Below, piece after piece: positions 9,060 to 18,036 of a DNA stretch of 50,877 bases. Below the pieces are notes generated by a model. That model made no database searches and was not told the DNA's origin. It saw only the letters and a program-made list of their open reading frames with translations. The first letter of the stretch is position 1, and the number at the start of each line of letters is the position of its first letter. Both the position numbers and the translations under genes were made by a program. Origin of the DNA: an uncultured Clostridia bacterium. GTDB lineage: Bacteria > Bacillota > Clostridia > Christensenellales > Borkfalkiaceae. The stretch is from assembly GCA_947589385.1 (NCBI GenBank), contig CANPZW010000003.1:1-50877 (forward strand). The letters run 5' to 3'.

Positions 9060-10067
9060 ATGAACGAAGAAAAACTCAAAGCCCTAAATTCAACCATTGC
9101 CTTAATTGAAAAGCAGTACGGCAAGGGCTCTATAATGAAACTCGGAGATACGAATATCAACAGCGAGATAGAAGTGATACCTACGGGCTGCCTTTCGCTT
9201 GACCTTGCTTTGGGCGTAGGCGGCGTTCCCCGCGGCAGAATTATAGAAATTTTCGGACCTGAATCTTCGGGCAAGACGACGGTCGCCCTGCATATAATTG
9301 CGGAAACGCAGAAGGCGGGGGGAGTAGCCGCGTTTATAGACGCCGAGCATGCCCTCGATGCGCAGTATGCGCATGCCCTCGGGGTAGATACCAACGAGCT
9401 GTATCTTTCCCAACCCGATACGGGCGAACAGGCGTTGGATATATGCGAATCGCTTGTGCGTTCGAGCGCGGTTGACGTAATAGTAGTCGATTCGGTTGCG
9501 GCGCTGACTCCGAAAGCGGAAATAGAGGGCGATATGGGCGATACTCACGTAGGCTTGCTGGCAAGGCTGATGTCGCAGGCGCTCAGAAAGCTTACCGCTA
9601 TAACAAACCGTTCCAAAACCTGCGTAATTTTTATCAACCAGCTCCGCGAGAAAGTGGGAGTCATGTTCGGCAATCCCGAAACCACCCCCGGCGGCAAGGC
9701 GTTGAAGTATTTCGCTTCGATACGACTTGACATAAGAAAGACAGATGCGCTGAAAAGCGAGGGCGAAATCATCGGCAACAGCGCGAAATGCAAGGTTGTG
9801 AAAAACAAAGTCGCGCCGCCTTTCAAGGTCGCCGAATTTGATATAATTTACGGCGAGGGAATTTCGCAGGAAGGATGTCTTATAGACCTCGGCGTTCAAT
9901 ACGGAATACTCGAAAAGAGCGGCTCGTGGTTCAATTACAACGACAATAAAATAGCGCAGGGGCGCGAAAAAATGCGCGATTATCTTAAAACCAATGCCGA
10001 ATTTAAGGCTGAATTGGAAGCAAAAATCAGGGAAGCGCATAAAGCGTCGCTGCAAAAGAAGGATTAA
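9060..10067 (+). CDS. recA: Recombinase RecA
   Basis: RecA forms filaments on single-stranded DNA, drives homologous strand exchange and stimulates LexA self-cleavage. The 335-residue protein has Walker [10 protein letters not shown] at 66-74, a [22 protein letters not shown] segment region, the [14 protein letters not shown] loop and [16 protein letters not shown]. It is close to the normal length, with a short C-terminal tail. An AGGAG ribosome site sits 6 nt before ATG 9060. It lies inside the cinA-recA-nadE run, and no LexA box was recognised nearby. Confidence 0.97.
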   Translation: MNEEKLKALNSTIALIEKQYGKGSIMKLGDTNINSEIEVIPTGCLSLDLALGVGGVPRGRIIEIFGPESSGKTTVALHIIAETQKAGGVAAFIDAEHALDAQYAHALGVDTNELYLSQPDTGEQALDICESLVRSSAVDVIVVDSVAALTPKAEIEGDMGDTHVGLLARLMSQALRKLTAITNRSKTCVIFINQLREKVGVMFGNPETTPGGKALKYFASIRLDIRKTDALKSEGEIIGNSAKCKVVKNKVAPPFKVAEFDIIYGEGISQEGCLIDLGVQYGILEKSGSWFNYNDNKIAQGREKMRDYLKTNAEFKAELEAKIREAHKASLQKKD

Positions 10068-11981
10068 ATGCAGTTCGGCTTTGTCAAAGTTTGCTCGGCG
10101 ACGGTTCCCATTAGGGTCGCCGATGTTAAATTCAACACAAAAAATATAATTTCCGCCGTAAAAGCGAGCGTTTCAGCGGGTAGCCGACTGACTGTGTTTC
10201 CCGAACTTTGCGTTTGCGGATATACCTGCGGCGACCTTTTCAATCAATCGGCGCTGCTTGACGGCGTAAATTCCGCTTTAAGCGAAATATGCGGTTGCAC
10301 GAAGGGCGTCGGGTCGCTCGTTATAGTGGGCGCGCCCATAGCGGACGGAGGCAGATTATATAACTGCGCGGTCGTAATGTCGGACGGGAAAATTCTGGGC
10401 GTTGTTCCCAAAACTCTTATTCCGAATTACGGCGAATTTTACGAAAGACGGCATTTTTCTCCCGCTCCGAAAGAAAATTCCACTATAAAGGTCGGCGGGC
10501 AAACCGTTCCTTTCGGCAGTAAACTTATTTTCAAGGCAGTAAATGTTCCGGGGTTTACAGTCGCCTGCGAAATCTGCGAGGACTTGTGGGCGCCGGCTTC
10601 GCCGTCGGTAGCTCACGCGCAGGCGGGGGCGGAAATAATAGTCAACCTGTCGTGCAGCGACGAAACGGTAGGCAAGGCGGAGTACAGGCGCGACCTTGTC
10701 AAAATGCAGTCGGGCAAGCTTGTTTGCGCTTATATCTATTCCGACGCAGGCGACGGCGAAAGCACTACCGACATGGTTTATGCGGGGCATAACATAATTG
10801 CCGAAAACGGCTCGGTTCTTTGCGAAAGCAAGCCCTTTGAAAACGGGTTGCTTTACTCGGATATCGACGTAGAACTTATCGATAACGAGCGCCGCAGAAC
10901 GTCGAGCAGTTTTTTCGGCGGGTGCGAAGAAGGATATACTTTCATAGAATTTAAAGCAGGGGAAGCCGACGGGGAAATATCCCGCAGTTTTCCGAGGCTT
11001 CCGTTTGTTCCCGAGGCGGGAGCGGAGCTTACGGAAAGGTCCGAACTTATACTTTCCATTCAATCAAAGGGACTTGAAAAGCGCCTTTCCCATACTAACG
11101 CAAAAACGGCGGTGATAGGGGTTTCGGGCGGACTGGATTCAGCGCTTGCGCTGCTTGTAACGGCGCGCGCTTTTAAATCGCTGGGCAGAGAGCCGTCAGA
11201 TATTATCGCGGTGACGATGCCCGGGTTCGGCACAACGGGTAAAACGAAAAACAATTCTTTAAAACTCATTCGCGAGCTGGGTGCGACGGAAAGAACAGTT
11301 TCAATCAAAAAAAGCGTTTTGCAGCACTTCAAGGATATAGGGCACGACGAAAAAACGTACGATGTGACGTACGAAAATTCGCAGGCCCGCACCAGAACTT
11401 TGATTTTAATGGATTTGGCAAACAAGACGGGCGGTCTTGTAATAGGAACGGGGGATTTAAGCGAACTCGCCCTCGGCTGGGCAACTTACAACGGCGACCA
11501 TATGTCCATGTACGCCGTAAATTCTTCCGTACCCAAAACGCTTGTAAAGCATCTTGTCAAATATGAAGCCGAAAGGCTGGGCGGCGCTGCCGAAAAAGTT
11601 TTAAAGGATATTTTGGCTACGGAAATCAGTCCGGAACTTCTGCCCCCCGATAAGGACGGTAAGATTGCACAAAAAACTGAGGATTTGGTTGGACCTTATA
11701 TCCTTCACGACTTTTTCCTTTACTATGCGATTCGCCGCGGTTTCTCTCCCGAAAAAGTATTTTTCATGGCTAAGTGCGCGTTTAAAGGAGAGTTTGACGA
11801 TGAAACTATATTAAAGTGGCTTAAAAATTTCTACAAAAGATTTTTTGCGCAGCAATTCAAGCGTTCGTGCGTACCCGACGGAGTAAAGGTAGGTTCTGTA
11901 ACGCTTTCGCCGCGTGGCGATTGGCGCATGCCGTCCGACGCTGTGGCGACGCTGTGGCTCAGCCGGCTTGAAAATCTTTGA
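10068..11981 (+). CDS. nadE: Glutamine-dependent NAD+ synthetase
   Basis: This enzyme converts deamido-NAD to NAD, using ammonia released from glutamine. The N-terminal nitrilase-type glutaminase (residues 1 to about 275) shows the Glu-Lys-Cys triad context: FPELCVCGY, PKTLIPNYGEFYE and VACEICEDLW. The C-terminal synthetase has the pyrophosphatase loop SGGLDS at 353-358 and GTGDLSELALGW. The 637 residues match the two-domain type. The ATG directly follows the recA stop, with AAGGA upstream inside recA. Bacillus subtilis has pbpX, not nadE, between recA and rny. CinA-type NMN deamidase just upstream feeds the same NAD pool, so the pairing makes metabolic sense. A terminator follows. Confidence 0.95.
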   Translation: MQFGFVKVCSATVPIRVADVKFNTKNIISAVKASVSAGSRLTVFPELCVCGYTCGDLFNQSALLDGVNSALSEICGCTKGVGSLVIVGAPIADGGRLYNCAVVMSDGKILGVVPKTLIPNYGEFYERRHFSPAPKENSTIKVGGQTVPFGSKLIFKAVNVPGFTVACEICEDLWAPASPSVAHAQAGAEIIVNLSCSDETVGKAEYRRDLVKMQSGKLVCAYIYSDAGDGESTTDMVYAGHNIIAENGSVLCESKPFENGLLYSDIDVELIDNERRRTSSSFFGGCEEGYTFIEFKAGEADGEISRSFPRLPFVPEAGAELTERSELILSIQSKGLEKRLSHTNAKTAVIGVSGGLDSALALLVTARAFKSLGREPSDIIAVTMPGFGTTGKTKNNSLKLIRELGATERTVSIKKSVLQHFKDIGHDEKTYDVTYENSQARTRTLILMDLANKTGGLVIGTGDLSELALGWATYNGDHMSMYAVNSSVPKTLVKHLVKYEAERLGGAAEKVLKDILATEISPELLPPDKDGKIAQKTEDLVGPYILHDFFLYYAIRRGFSPEKVFFMAKCAFKGEFDDETILKWLKNFYKRFFAQQFKRSCVPDGVKVGSVTLSPRGDWRMPSDAVATLWLSRLENL

Positions 11982-12005
11982 TTTAAGATAATTGTAAACA
12001 TATAT

Positions 12006-12027
12006 AGGCGGGTAATGCCCGCCTTTT
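12006..12027 (+). terminator. Terminator of the ftsK-nadE operon
   Basis: GGCGGG (12007-12012) pairs with CCCGCC (12018-12023) around a TAATG loop, followed by TTTT. It closes the operon 25 nt after the nadE stop. Confidence 0.85.
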
Positions 12028-12059
12028 ACTATATTATAAAAACTTGTTATTCAATAAAA

Positions 12060-12088
12060 TTGACTTTTGATTTATATTGATGTAAAAT
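12060..12088 (+). promoter_or_regulatory. Sigma-A promoter of rny
   Basis: TTGACT (12060-12065) and TAAAAT (12083-12088) have a 17 bp spacer. The rny start is about 60 nt downstream of the expected transcription start. Confidence 0.75.
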
Positions 12089-12155
12089 ATAAACAGATAT
12101 AAACGGCTTCGAAAGAAGAATTGTATATATTCAATAATTTTATCAGGAGGCTTAA

Positions 12156-13772
12156 ATGAACTTTTTGGCATTGGGCAGCCTGTTTCTTGTAGCCAACGGA
12201 GTGTTTATAGGCGTGACCGTAGCGCTCGCGGTGGCTGTCGTCGGCGTTGCCGTAGCTATGTTTTTTGTCGGCTCGGTCGTAAAAAAGAAAAGTATCGACA
12301 AAAGACTTGGTGAAGTTGAGCAAAGAACCGCAAAGATGATTGAGGACGCTTCGCTTGAATGTAAAGCAATGAAAAAAGAGGCGTTGGTTGAGGCAAAGGA
12401 ACAGGGACTGCAATTAAGGAACGAACTGGAAAAGGAAAACAAGGAGAAGAAAGCCGAGCTTCAAAAACAGGAGCAGAGGCTTGTGCAGAAAGAGGATATT
12501 CTCGACAAGAAAGAGGAATCCCTTTTAAAGCAGACAAACGTACTGGAACAGCAAAAACGCGAACTTACAAACCGCGAAAACGAAATCAAAAAGACGCAGG
12601 AAAAGGTAGATCATCAGCACCAGCTTATGGTCGAGGAGCTTGAAAAGGTAGCGCAACTCACGCGTGAAGAGGCTAAAAAACTTTTAACGAATGAGATACT
12701 CGACGAAACTCGCCACGACGTAGCATTACAGGTAAGAAATATCGAGCAAACCGCCAAGGACGAGGCGAATAACGAGGCGAAGAAGATAATTTCGCTTGCT
12801 ATTCAGCGGTGCGCCGCAGACCAGGCTTCGGAAATTACCGTATCTGTTGTGCCTTTGCCCAGCGACGATATGAAGGCAAGGCTTATAGGCCGCGAAGGCA
12901 GAAATATCCGAGCTATTGAAAACGCTACGGGTATCGAGCTTATAATCGACGATACGCCCGAAGTTGTAATTCTTTCGGGTTTCGACCCCGTAAGGCGCGA
13001 AATCGCAAGGCTTACCCTTGAAAAACTTATTTCCGACGGCAGGATTCATCCTGCAAGAATAGAGGAAACTGTCGAAAAGGTCAAAAAGGAAATGGATGTC
13101 GAAATCAAGCAAGCGGGCGAAAGCGCTATGTTTGAAGTAGGTATCTTCGGGCTTCATCCCGAACTCATAAAACTTATCGGCAGGTTGAAGTACAGAACAA
13201 GCTACGGGCAGAACGTATATAAGCACTCGATAGAGGTGGCGCAGCTTGCGGGGCTTATGGCGCAGGAGCTGGGGCTGGATGTCAATCTTGCCAAGCGCGC
13301 GGGGCTTCTCCATGATATAGGTAAAGCCGTTGACCATGAACAGGAAGGCACTCACATCCAGTTGGGCGCAGACATAGCAAAGAAATACCGCGAGAGCAAT
13401 AACGTTGTAAATGCAATCGCCGCCCACCACGGCGACATAGAGCCCAAGACGGTTGAAGCGGTGCTTGTTGCCGCGGCGGACGCCATTTCGGGTTCGCGCC
13501 CCGGGGCGAGAAGGGAAACGGGCACTAACTATGTCAAACGTCTTGAAAAACTTGAAGAAATTGCAAGCGGTTTCGGCGGCGTCGATAAGAGTTATGCTAT
13601 TCAGGCAGGCAGAGAAGTGCGCGTAATTGTCAAGCCAGAACAGATTGACGACGCACAAGCAGTTTTCCTTGCCAAAGATATCGCCAAGAAAATAGAAAGC
13701 GAGCTTGAATATCCCGGTCAGATTAAAGTCAATGTTATAAGGGAATTCCGCGCAAGCGAGTACGCAAAATAA
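12156..13772 (+). CDS. rny: Ribonuclease Y
   Basis: RNase Y is the membrane-anchored endoribonuclease that starts mRNA decay in many Firmicutes. The 538-residue protein has one N-terminal membrane helix (about residues 8-32), a long charged coiled coil to about 230, a KH RNA-binding domain with [11 protein letters not shown], and an HD catalytic domain with His357, the His386-Asp387 pair in LLHDIGK, and AAHHGD. A perfect AGGAGG lies 5 nt before the ATG. It has its own promoter and terminator. The recA-to-rny order is conserved in Firmicutes. Confidence 0.97.
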   Translation: MNFLALGSLFLVANGVFIGVTVALAVAVVGVAVAMFFVGSVVKKKSIDKRLGEVEQRTAKMIEDASLECKAMKKEALVEAKEQGLQLRNELEKENKEKKAELQKQEQRLVQKEDILDKKEESLLKQTNVLEQQKRELTNRENEIKKTQEKVDHQHQLMVEELEKVAQLTREEAKKLLTNEILDETRHDVALQVRNIEQTAKDEANNEAKKIISLAIQRCAADQASEITVSVVPLPSDDMKARLIGREGRNIRAIENATGIELIIDDTPEVVILSGFDPVRREIARLTLEKLISDGRIHPARIEETVEKVKKEMDVEIKQAGESAMFEVGIFGLHPELIKLIGRLKYRTSYGQNVYKHSIEVAQLAGLMAQELGLDVNLAKRAGLLHDIGKAVDHEQEGTHIQLGADIAKKYRESNNVVNAIAAHHGDIEPKTVEAVLVAAADAISGSRPGARRETGTNYVKRLEKLEEIASGFGGVDKSYAIQAGREVRVIVKPEQIDDAQAVFLAKDIAKKIESELEYPGQIKVNVIREFRASEYAK

Positions 13773-13788
13773 AACATATAATACTGAT

Positions 13789-13819
13789 ATCGCCCGAAGT
13801 TAAAACTTCGGGCGATTTT
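13789..13819 (+). terminator. Terminator of rny
   Basis: A 12 bp perfect stem (13789-13800 with 13805-13816) has loop TAAA and is followed by TTT. Confidence 0.85.
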
Positions 13820-13878
13820 GAATTTGGAAATATAAAGTCATTGTTACTATAAGCGATTATCGAGTGTTTTCGATATAC

Positions 13879-13908
13879 AAAAATCAGGCTGCCTTATGGG
13901 CAGCCTGA
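13879..13908 (-). terminator. Terminator of the flavodoxin/PadR operon
   Basis: A 10 bp stem, 13884-13893 with 13899-13908, has a 5 nt loop. Read on the minus strand it is followed by five T residues (13883-13879). It lies 60 nt past the stop of the minus-strand flavodoxin gene and faces the rny terminator. Confidence 0.8.
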
Positions 13909-13968
13909 AATGTATTAGTTTGTTTTTATGGGTAATATAGACAAAAATCAAGCGCGATTTTGCGGATT

Positions 13969-14439
13969 TTAAATTTCGGCTTTTGAAGAGTTGTATTTCT
14001 CTAAAACCTGCCGTATAAAAGCCTGCGCGGCTTCGTAGTCCTTTTCGTTAGGGTGTCCTTTGGCAATTCCGCCAACCAAGCCGAAAATAAACCATTTGCA
14101 AAGCCCTTTGCAGGTAAAGCTGCCGAGGACGTTTTTGCAATTCAAGTTCAAATAGTCTAAAATCTCGTCGTTGTTTTCGGGTTTACCCTTGCCGCTTGTC
14201 GAGAATACGAATACATTGCTCAAATCGTCAAGGTGATTAGTGACAAATTCGAAAATATCTTTGCCGAACTTGCCGTAGTAAATGCCGCTGCCTATGCCGA
14301 CAATGTCATAATGATTCAAGTCGAAATTTTCGGCTTCGGAAACGTCGCATATAGTAATCGGAACGGCTTCGGCCATCGCCTCGGCAATTTTTAATGTGTT
14401 TTGCCTATATTTAGACTTGATTATAACAAGGATTTTCAT
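13969..14439 (-). CDS. Flavodoxin-like protein
   Basis: This is a 156-residue flavodoxin-fold protein expected to bind FMN. It opens with the beta strand MKILVIIKSKYRQNTLKIAEAM, where S-K-Y-R-Q-N-T occupies the phosphate-loop position. YDIVGIGSGIYYGKFG and VFVFSTSGKG follow, both typical of flavodoxin_5-like proteins. A short hydrophobic CKWFIFGLVGG segment occurs near residue 112. It begins 3 nt after the stop of the PadR-type gene, so the two are cotranscribed from the promoter at 16265-16293. It may be the regulator's target or redox partner, but the substrate is unknown. Confidence 0.85.
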   Translation of the reverse strand: MKILVIIKSKYRQNTLKIAEAMAEAVPITICDVSEAENFDLNHYDIVGIGSGIYYGKFGKDIFEFVTNHLDDLSNVFVFSTSGKGKPENNDEILDYLNLNCKNVLGSFTCKGLCKWFIFGLVGGIAKGHPNEKDYEAAQAFIRQVLEKYNSSKAEI

Positions 14440-14442
14440 AAA

Positions 14443-16239
14443 TTAGCGCCTGCTGAAAAGATATAAAAGAAAGCCGAATACGGAAATGTTTAACGCGACG
14501 ATGCAGGGAATGACTATCTTTGCCATAATATCGCCCGCGTAAGAGAAATTAACGTTTAAAAGGAACGCCACTATATAAATTATCAACATGGAAATAATTG
14601 TCACAATTATACATGAAGATATATAAATCGACGCGTTCGGTTTTGTGCTTTTTACAATTCCCGCAAAGTGCAGCACGCTGAAAAGCAGTACTTCGGCTAT
14701 GGCGATAGCCAAGATAACGAGGGGATAGGCTATTGACAGTTTTGCATCCGCAGTTGCGCCCAACTCGCTTCTGAAAATGAAGCAAAGCATAAATTCAAAT
14801 AGCAGAATCGCGCCTACTATAAGCGAACACTTGAACATCGCTTCCCCGAGGTCGTATCTCTTCCTGCGGTTGTCTATGACGTAATTTTCGGAAGTGCCTA
14901 TTGTCAAGCCGTCCTCGCGCGCCTTTGCCGCCATATCGTCGATTTTCACATTTTCTGTTTCAACGGGCTGATATTGCGGAGCGGGCGGAGTTTCTACCGG
15001 CTCGGGTATTTGAACGGGCTCGGGAACTTGCACGGGCTGGGGCGCAGGCTGTTGATAGACAGGGGCGGATACGGGCGCCCTGACGGTGTTTACAAACAGA
15101 TTGTTTATCAGATTTTTATAGTCCCGCTCTGTTTCGGGGCGGTTATTGTATAGAAGTTTTTCCGTGTCGATACTCTGAGAATACGGCGTTTCGGGCGTAT
15201 CGTCTTTCTTTTCGACGGGCTCGGAAATAAGCTTTAAATAGTTTTCGTGAAGAATTTTTTTCTGTTCTTCCGAAATTTCGTCTTTCTTTTCGTCCGGCTC
15301 GGGCTGCGGCTCAGGCTGAGGAGCCGGCTGGGGCGCGGGTTGTTCGACGTATTGGGGCTGGACGGGTATCGTCTGCACGAATTGTACCGGCTGTACGGGA
15401 ATTTGCTGAACGGGTATCGCCTGCACGTATTGTATCTGCTGTACGGGCTGTTCTACATACTGGATTGTCTGTTCCGCGTACTGGCGTACCGGTTGCTCGG
15501 CATATTGAGGTTGGGGCGCAGGCTGTTCGGTGTATTGAGGCTGCGCAGGTTGCTCAACATACTGCGGCTGAGCGGCGGGCTGTTCGTAAGCCGCGCTTTC
15601 TGCATTATTTTCTTCGGGCTGCGCAGCTTCGGCAGGTTTAGAATCGTTTTCCGTTATAACGACGTCTGTCGCGTCCTCGCGGTTGATTTCAACAATCTGG
15701 TCCTCCGAAGGCTCGTCATAAGATATTTCGCGTTCGTCCTCGTCGCTGTTCTTGACGACGGGTACGCGAGAGGTGGAATTTTTCAGAATTTTGAAATCGA
15801 CGGCAGTGGGGGCGGGCTGGCTGAAATCGAAATTTCTGTCGGAAATAAGATTATCGATAACCGTCCTCGAATATTCCCATTCGGCTTGGTTTCTTTCGGT
15901 AATCTCCCTGCCGCTGTCCGTCAATGTATAGTATTTGCGGCGGCCGCCGAGCGAAACTTCGTCCGTTTTCCAATATGCGTTTATGTAACCCTGGCTTTCC
16001 AGCCTTTTCAATGCGCTGTAAAGAGTGGGCTGTTTCAGCGAATACTGCCCGTGGCTTTTCGCCTCTATCTCCTCGATAATTTCGTAACCATATTTGTCGC
16101 GCTCGTAAAGGGTGCGAAGAATAATGGTATTTATATGACCTCGGATAAGGTCGGCGCTTATGCCGCTTTTAACCTCGGATTCCGAAGCAGACTCATTGTC
16201 GCCGTCTTCGCGTTCGGGGTCAAGAAGTTCGTCTTCCAA
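14443..16239 (-). CDS. PadR-type winged-helix regulator fused to a four-helix membrane domain
   Basis: The N-terminal part (residues about 30-125) is a PadR DNA-binding domain: RGHINTIILRTLYERDKYGYE, then KQPTLYSALKRLESQGYI and GGRRKYYTLT. A roughly 300-residue Pro/Gln/Glu-rich linker follows, with irregular EQPAPQPQY-like repeats. Four strongly hydrophobic helices form the C-terminus, ending at LYLFSRR. The real start is TTG at 16239: GGAGG (16252-16248) lies 8 nt upstream, and the longer ATG reading at 16293 begins inside the -35 box of the gene's promoter. That gives 598 residues. PadR regulators normally repress their own operon and lack membrane segments, so this is probably a membrane-tethered regulator. 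The signal it senses is unknown. Confidence 0.85.
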   Translation of the reverse strand: MEDELLDPEREDGDNESASESEVKSGISADLIRGHINTIILRTLYERDKYGYEIIEEIEAKSHGQYSLKQPTLYSALKRLESQGYINAYWKTDEVSLGGRRKYYTLTDSGREITERNQAEWEYSRTVIDNLISDRNFDFSQPAPTAVDFKILKNSTSRVPVVKNSDEDEREISYDEPSEDQIVEINREDATDVVITENDSKPAEAAQPEENNAESAAYEQPAAQPQYVEQPAQPQYTEQPAPQPQYAEQPVRQYAEQTIQYVEQPVQQIQYVQAIPVQQIPVQPVQFVQTIPVQPQYVEQPAPQPAPQPEPQPEPDEKKDEISEEQKKILHENYLKLISEPVEKKDDTPETPYSQSIDTEKLLYNNRPETERDYKNLINNLFVNTVRAPVSAPVYQQPAPQPVQVPEPVQIPEPVETPPAPQYQPVETENVKIDDMAAKAREDGLTIGTSENYVIDNRRKRYDLGEAMFKCSLIVGAILLFEFMLCFIFRSELGATADAKLSIAYPLVILAIAIAEVLLFSVLHFAGIVKSTKPNASIYISSCIIVTIISMLIIYIVAFLLNVNFSYAGDIMAKIVIPCIVALNISVFGFLLYLFSRR

Positions 16240-16264
16240 GTGTATTTCCTCCGTAATTTCCACA

Positions 16265-16293
16265 ATTATAACATATTTAAAGTGCAATGTCAA
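16265..16293 (-). promoter_or_regulatory. Perfect-consensus sigma-A promoter of the PadR/flavodoxin operon
   Basis: On the minus strand, TTGACA (16293-16288) and TATAAT (16270-16265) are separated by 17 bp, an exact match to the consensus. The 5' untranslated region would be only about 20 nt. So strong a promoter suits a repressed, self-regulated operon. Confidence 0.85.
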
Positions 16294-16311
16294 TGTTTTG
16301 ACGAATTAAAA

Positions 16312-16332
16312 AGTACTATGCCACACATAATT
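16312..16332 (+). repeat. Dispersed AGTAC-TATG-N5-CATA motif, copy 1 (intergenic)
   Basis: AGTACTATGCCACACATAATT lies between the divergent PadR and thioesterase promoters. It shares AGTACT, the TG, and the ACATAATT end with the copies at 34574 and 49395. Confidence 0.6.
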
Positions 16333-16354
16333 TGCCTTAAATTACGTTTATCTG

Positions 16355-16383
16355 TGGACTTTTTCGGCTTTTAATGATATAAT
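16355..16383 (+). promoter_or_regulatory. Sigma-A promoter of the thioesterase/metallopeptidase pair
   Basis: TGGACT (16355-16360, weaker -35) and TATAAT (16378-16383) have a 17 bp spacer. The start codon at 16411 follows within 30 nt. Confidence 0.65.
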
Positions 16384-16410
16384 TATCAAAACTGAATTTG
16401 TGGTGAATTT

Positions 16411-17142
16411 ATGTACAGGAATATCAAAAAATACGAAGTCAAATTTACCGACGCGGACGCTTTCGACAATCTGAAACCCTCGTCGCTGCTTTCGTTTATG
16501 GAAGAATCGGCTTGTCTTTCCGCCGACGAACTCGGATTCGGGTATGAAGCGATATCCCCTAAAAATCTCGGTTTCGTCGTGGTGAATTATTATATAAGGC
16601 TTGAAAGACCCGTAAAACTCGGGGAGGAGTTGGAGATTCATACCTGGCCCCTCAAACCGAGACACCTTATATTTTTCAGGGATTTCGAACTTTACGTCAA
16701 GGGCAAAAAGGTCGGCGCGGGGACGACCCGCTGGTGCATGGTGGATACGCGTACATTCGCCATGGCGCCCGTTTCCGCGTTTTTTAAAGAGAGCGATTTT
16801 GACGGATACAACAAAGAGAGAAGCATAGAATTTAACAGCTGGAAAATCCCTTCTGCGGAAAATGCGGACCTTGCATATTCAAAGCGGATTGCCTTTTCGG
16901 ATTACGACCATTATTTCCACGTGAACAACACGAAATACGCCGATTTTCTTCTCGATACCTTTGCGCCAGAAGAGCTGAAAGGTAAATTCTTTTCCGAAAT
17001 TCAGATAACCTTCGTCAAGCAGTGCAAAGCGGGGGAAACGCTCGATTTGTATAGGCAAAGCGACGGAAAAACGACCGTCGTCGAGGGCAGGGTCGGGGAC
17101 GAGTTGCGCGTGCAGTACAAGGTACAGACCGATGAAATATAA
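16411..17142 (+). CDS. Acyl-ACP thioesterase (double hot-dog fold)
   Basis: This enzyme family releases fatty acids from acyl carrier protein. The 243-residue protein is the bacterial counterpart of plant FatA/FatB, with two hot-dog domains. The first (residues 1 to about 130) has the thioesterase opening KYEVKFTDADAFDNLKPSS and a TRWCMVDTRT strand. The second contains FSDYDHYFHVNNTKYADF, the Asp/His/Asn-rich segment typical of the active face. It shares its 3' end with the next gene by 11 nt, so translation is probably coupled. In bacteria such enzymes may adjust membrane acyl-chain composition or recycle fatty acids. The chain-length preference cannot be read from sequence. Confidence 0.88.
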   Translation: MYRNIKKYEVKFTDADAFDNLKPSSLLSFMEESACLSADELGFGYEAISPKNLGFVVVNYYIRLERPVKLGEELEIHTWPLKPRHLIFFRDFELYVKGKKVGAGTTRWCMVDTRTFAMAPVSAFFKESDFDGYNKERSIEFNSWKIPSAENADLAYSKRIAFSDYDHYFHVNNTKYADFLLDTFAPEELKGKFFSEIQITFVKQCKAGETLDLYRQSDGKTTVVEGRVGDELRVQYKVQTDEI

Positions 17143-17770
17143 ATATGAAATTGTCCGTAGCCCGCGCAAGAGTATGTCCGTTTCGGTGTCGGGCGACAAT
17201 AAAATAATTGTCCGCTGTTCGTGGGAAACTCCGCTATCAAAAATAGAGGATTTTCTCGCCTCGAAGGAGCGGTGGATAGATAAAATTGTCACCAGAAACG
17301 CCGAGCGGCTTGCCGTGAACGACGATGTGGTTGAGAGAAAATGCGTTTATCTCGACGGGCGCAAACTGCCGCTTGTTATATCCGATAAAAACCTGATAAC
17401 TTCCGAAGCCGTCTATGTAAAAAAGCTCGAAAATATACAAAAGCTTTTTACAGATGCCTGCACGGCGGATTTTATGAAAAACGTGGAAGAAATTTCCAAG
17501 CTGACTATGATAACTCCCAATAGCGTAAATATCCGAAAATATACAGGCAGGTGGGGTTGCTGCGACGGAAGGAACAATCTTTATTTTAATTATATGGTTT
17601 TTATGCTGCCGCCTTATATAAGGAGATATATAATCGTCCACGAGCTTTGCCACGTAATATGCCACAACCATTCTCCTGCGTTTTGGAAGCTTGTTTCCGA
17701 TTACGTGCCCGATTACAAATCCGTGAAGAAGCAGCTTGCCGCTTTCGATTTCCTTACAACTTTATATTGA
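17132..17770 (+). CDS. YgjP-type (DUF45) zinc metallopeptidase
   Basis: This 212-residue protein carries the zinc-binding motif HELCHVICHNHSPAFW near its C-terminus (about residues 169-184), characteristic of the YgjP/WLM-like metallopeptidase family. Upstream are RKYTGRWGCCDGRNNLYFN, matching the family's RWGSC-type segment with Cys in place of the usual Ser, and an N-terminal beta-rich region (RSPRKSMSVSVSGDNKIIV). Family members are often encoded beside restriction or housekeeping genes, and their substrates are poorly known. It overlaps the thioesterase gene by 11 nt. Confidence 0.85.
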   Translation: MKYKYEIVRSPRKSMSVSVSGDNKIIVRCSWETPLSKIEDFLASKERWIDKIVTRNAERLAVNDDVVERKCVYLDGRKLPLVISDKNLITSEAVYVKKLENIQKLFTDACTADFMKNVEEISKLTMITPNSVNIRKYTGRWGCCDGRNNLYFNYMVFMLPPYIRRYIIVHELCHVICHNHSPAFWKLVSDYVPDYKSVKKQLAAFDFLTTLY

Positions 17771-17776
17771 TTTTGC

Positions 17777-17805
17777 TTGACTTGAAATTTGAGCTGTTAT
17801 ATAAT
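17777..17805 (+). promoter_or_regulatory. Sigma-A promoter of the carA leader
   Basis: TTGACT (17777-17782) and TATAAT (17800-17805) have a 17 bp spacer. It lies almost 290 nt before carA and just ahead of a short ORF and terminator, giving a long leader. Confidence 0.75.
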
Positions 17806-17823
17806 TTATAAGGTTAGAGATTT

Positions 17824-18009
17824 ATGAGAACTTTAAGGTTTTTGACGCAACCGCAGCCCGAAATTAGTAATTTGGGGGAGGTAAGCGCTTTAACTGAATC
17901 CCTGTTTACGAAAGCGGAAAAGATTTATCCGTGTGCGTACGGGGAAATTTTTTTCAATTTTGATAATTTTATTGTCCGCTGCGGTGGGGCATTTTCGTCG
18001 ATTGACTGA
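17824..18009 (+). CDS. Short leader ORF or small hypothetical protein before carA
   Basis: This is a 61-codon ORF with ATG at 17824 and AAGG about 10 nt upstream. I recognise no family. The second half is read through a U-rich stretch (T7 at 17948-17954, more U-runs to 17974). Its TGA stop (18007-18009) lies inside the left arm of the terminator at 18004-18033. That geometry suggests a regulatory leader peptide whose translation controls readthrough into carA. The codon choice near the end is compatible with a real small protein, so a dual role or a plain small gene remains possible. The transcript also holds a small hairpin at 17857-17876 (CCC and AAATT arms). Confidence 0.45.
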   Translation: MRTLRFLTQPQPEISNLGEVSALTESLFTKAEKIYPCAYGEIFFNFDNFIVRCGGAFSSID

Positions 18010-18036
18010 TTTATTTTTTAAATCAGTCTTTATTTT
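18004..18036 (+). terminator. Putative attenuator/terminator upstream of carA
   Basis: GACTGATTTA (18004-18013) pairs perfectly with TAAATCAGTC (18019-18028) around a T5 loop, followed by TTTATTTT. No convincing promoter lies between it and carA (18091), so carA transcription probably depends on readthrough. No PyrR-binding loop or T-box sequence was recognised. Confidence 0.65.

Noticed and set aside
9102-10055. Long minus-strand frame opposite recA
   Set aside because: recA is certain. The antisense product is Arg/Phe/Tyr-rich noise with no start signals.
12726-13658. Long minus-strand frame opposite rny
   Set aside because: It is a compositional shadow of rny, without ribosome site or recognisable domain.
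15000-15600. Tandem repeat array or CRISPR in the PadR linker DNA
   Set aside because: The repeats are irregular codon-level Pro/Gln repeats without constant unit length or spacers.
16240-16293. Longer ATG start for the PadR fusion protein
   Set aside because: The ATG lies inside the -35 box of a perfect promoter. GGAGG supports TTG at 16239.
15247-16374. A 375-codon open frame on the plus strand, antisense to the PadR fusion gene
   Set aside because: It mirrors the Pro/Gln-rich repeats of the real gene, has Leu/Arg/Tyr-skewed composition and no family match. The antisense gene has clear domains, promoter and ribosome site.
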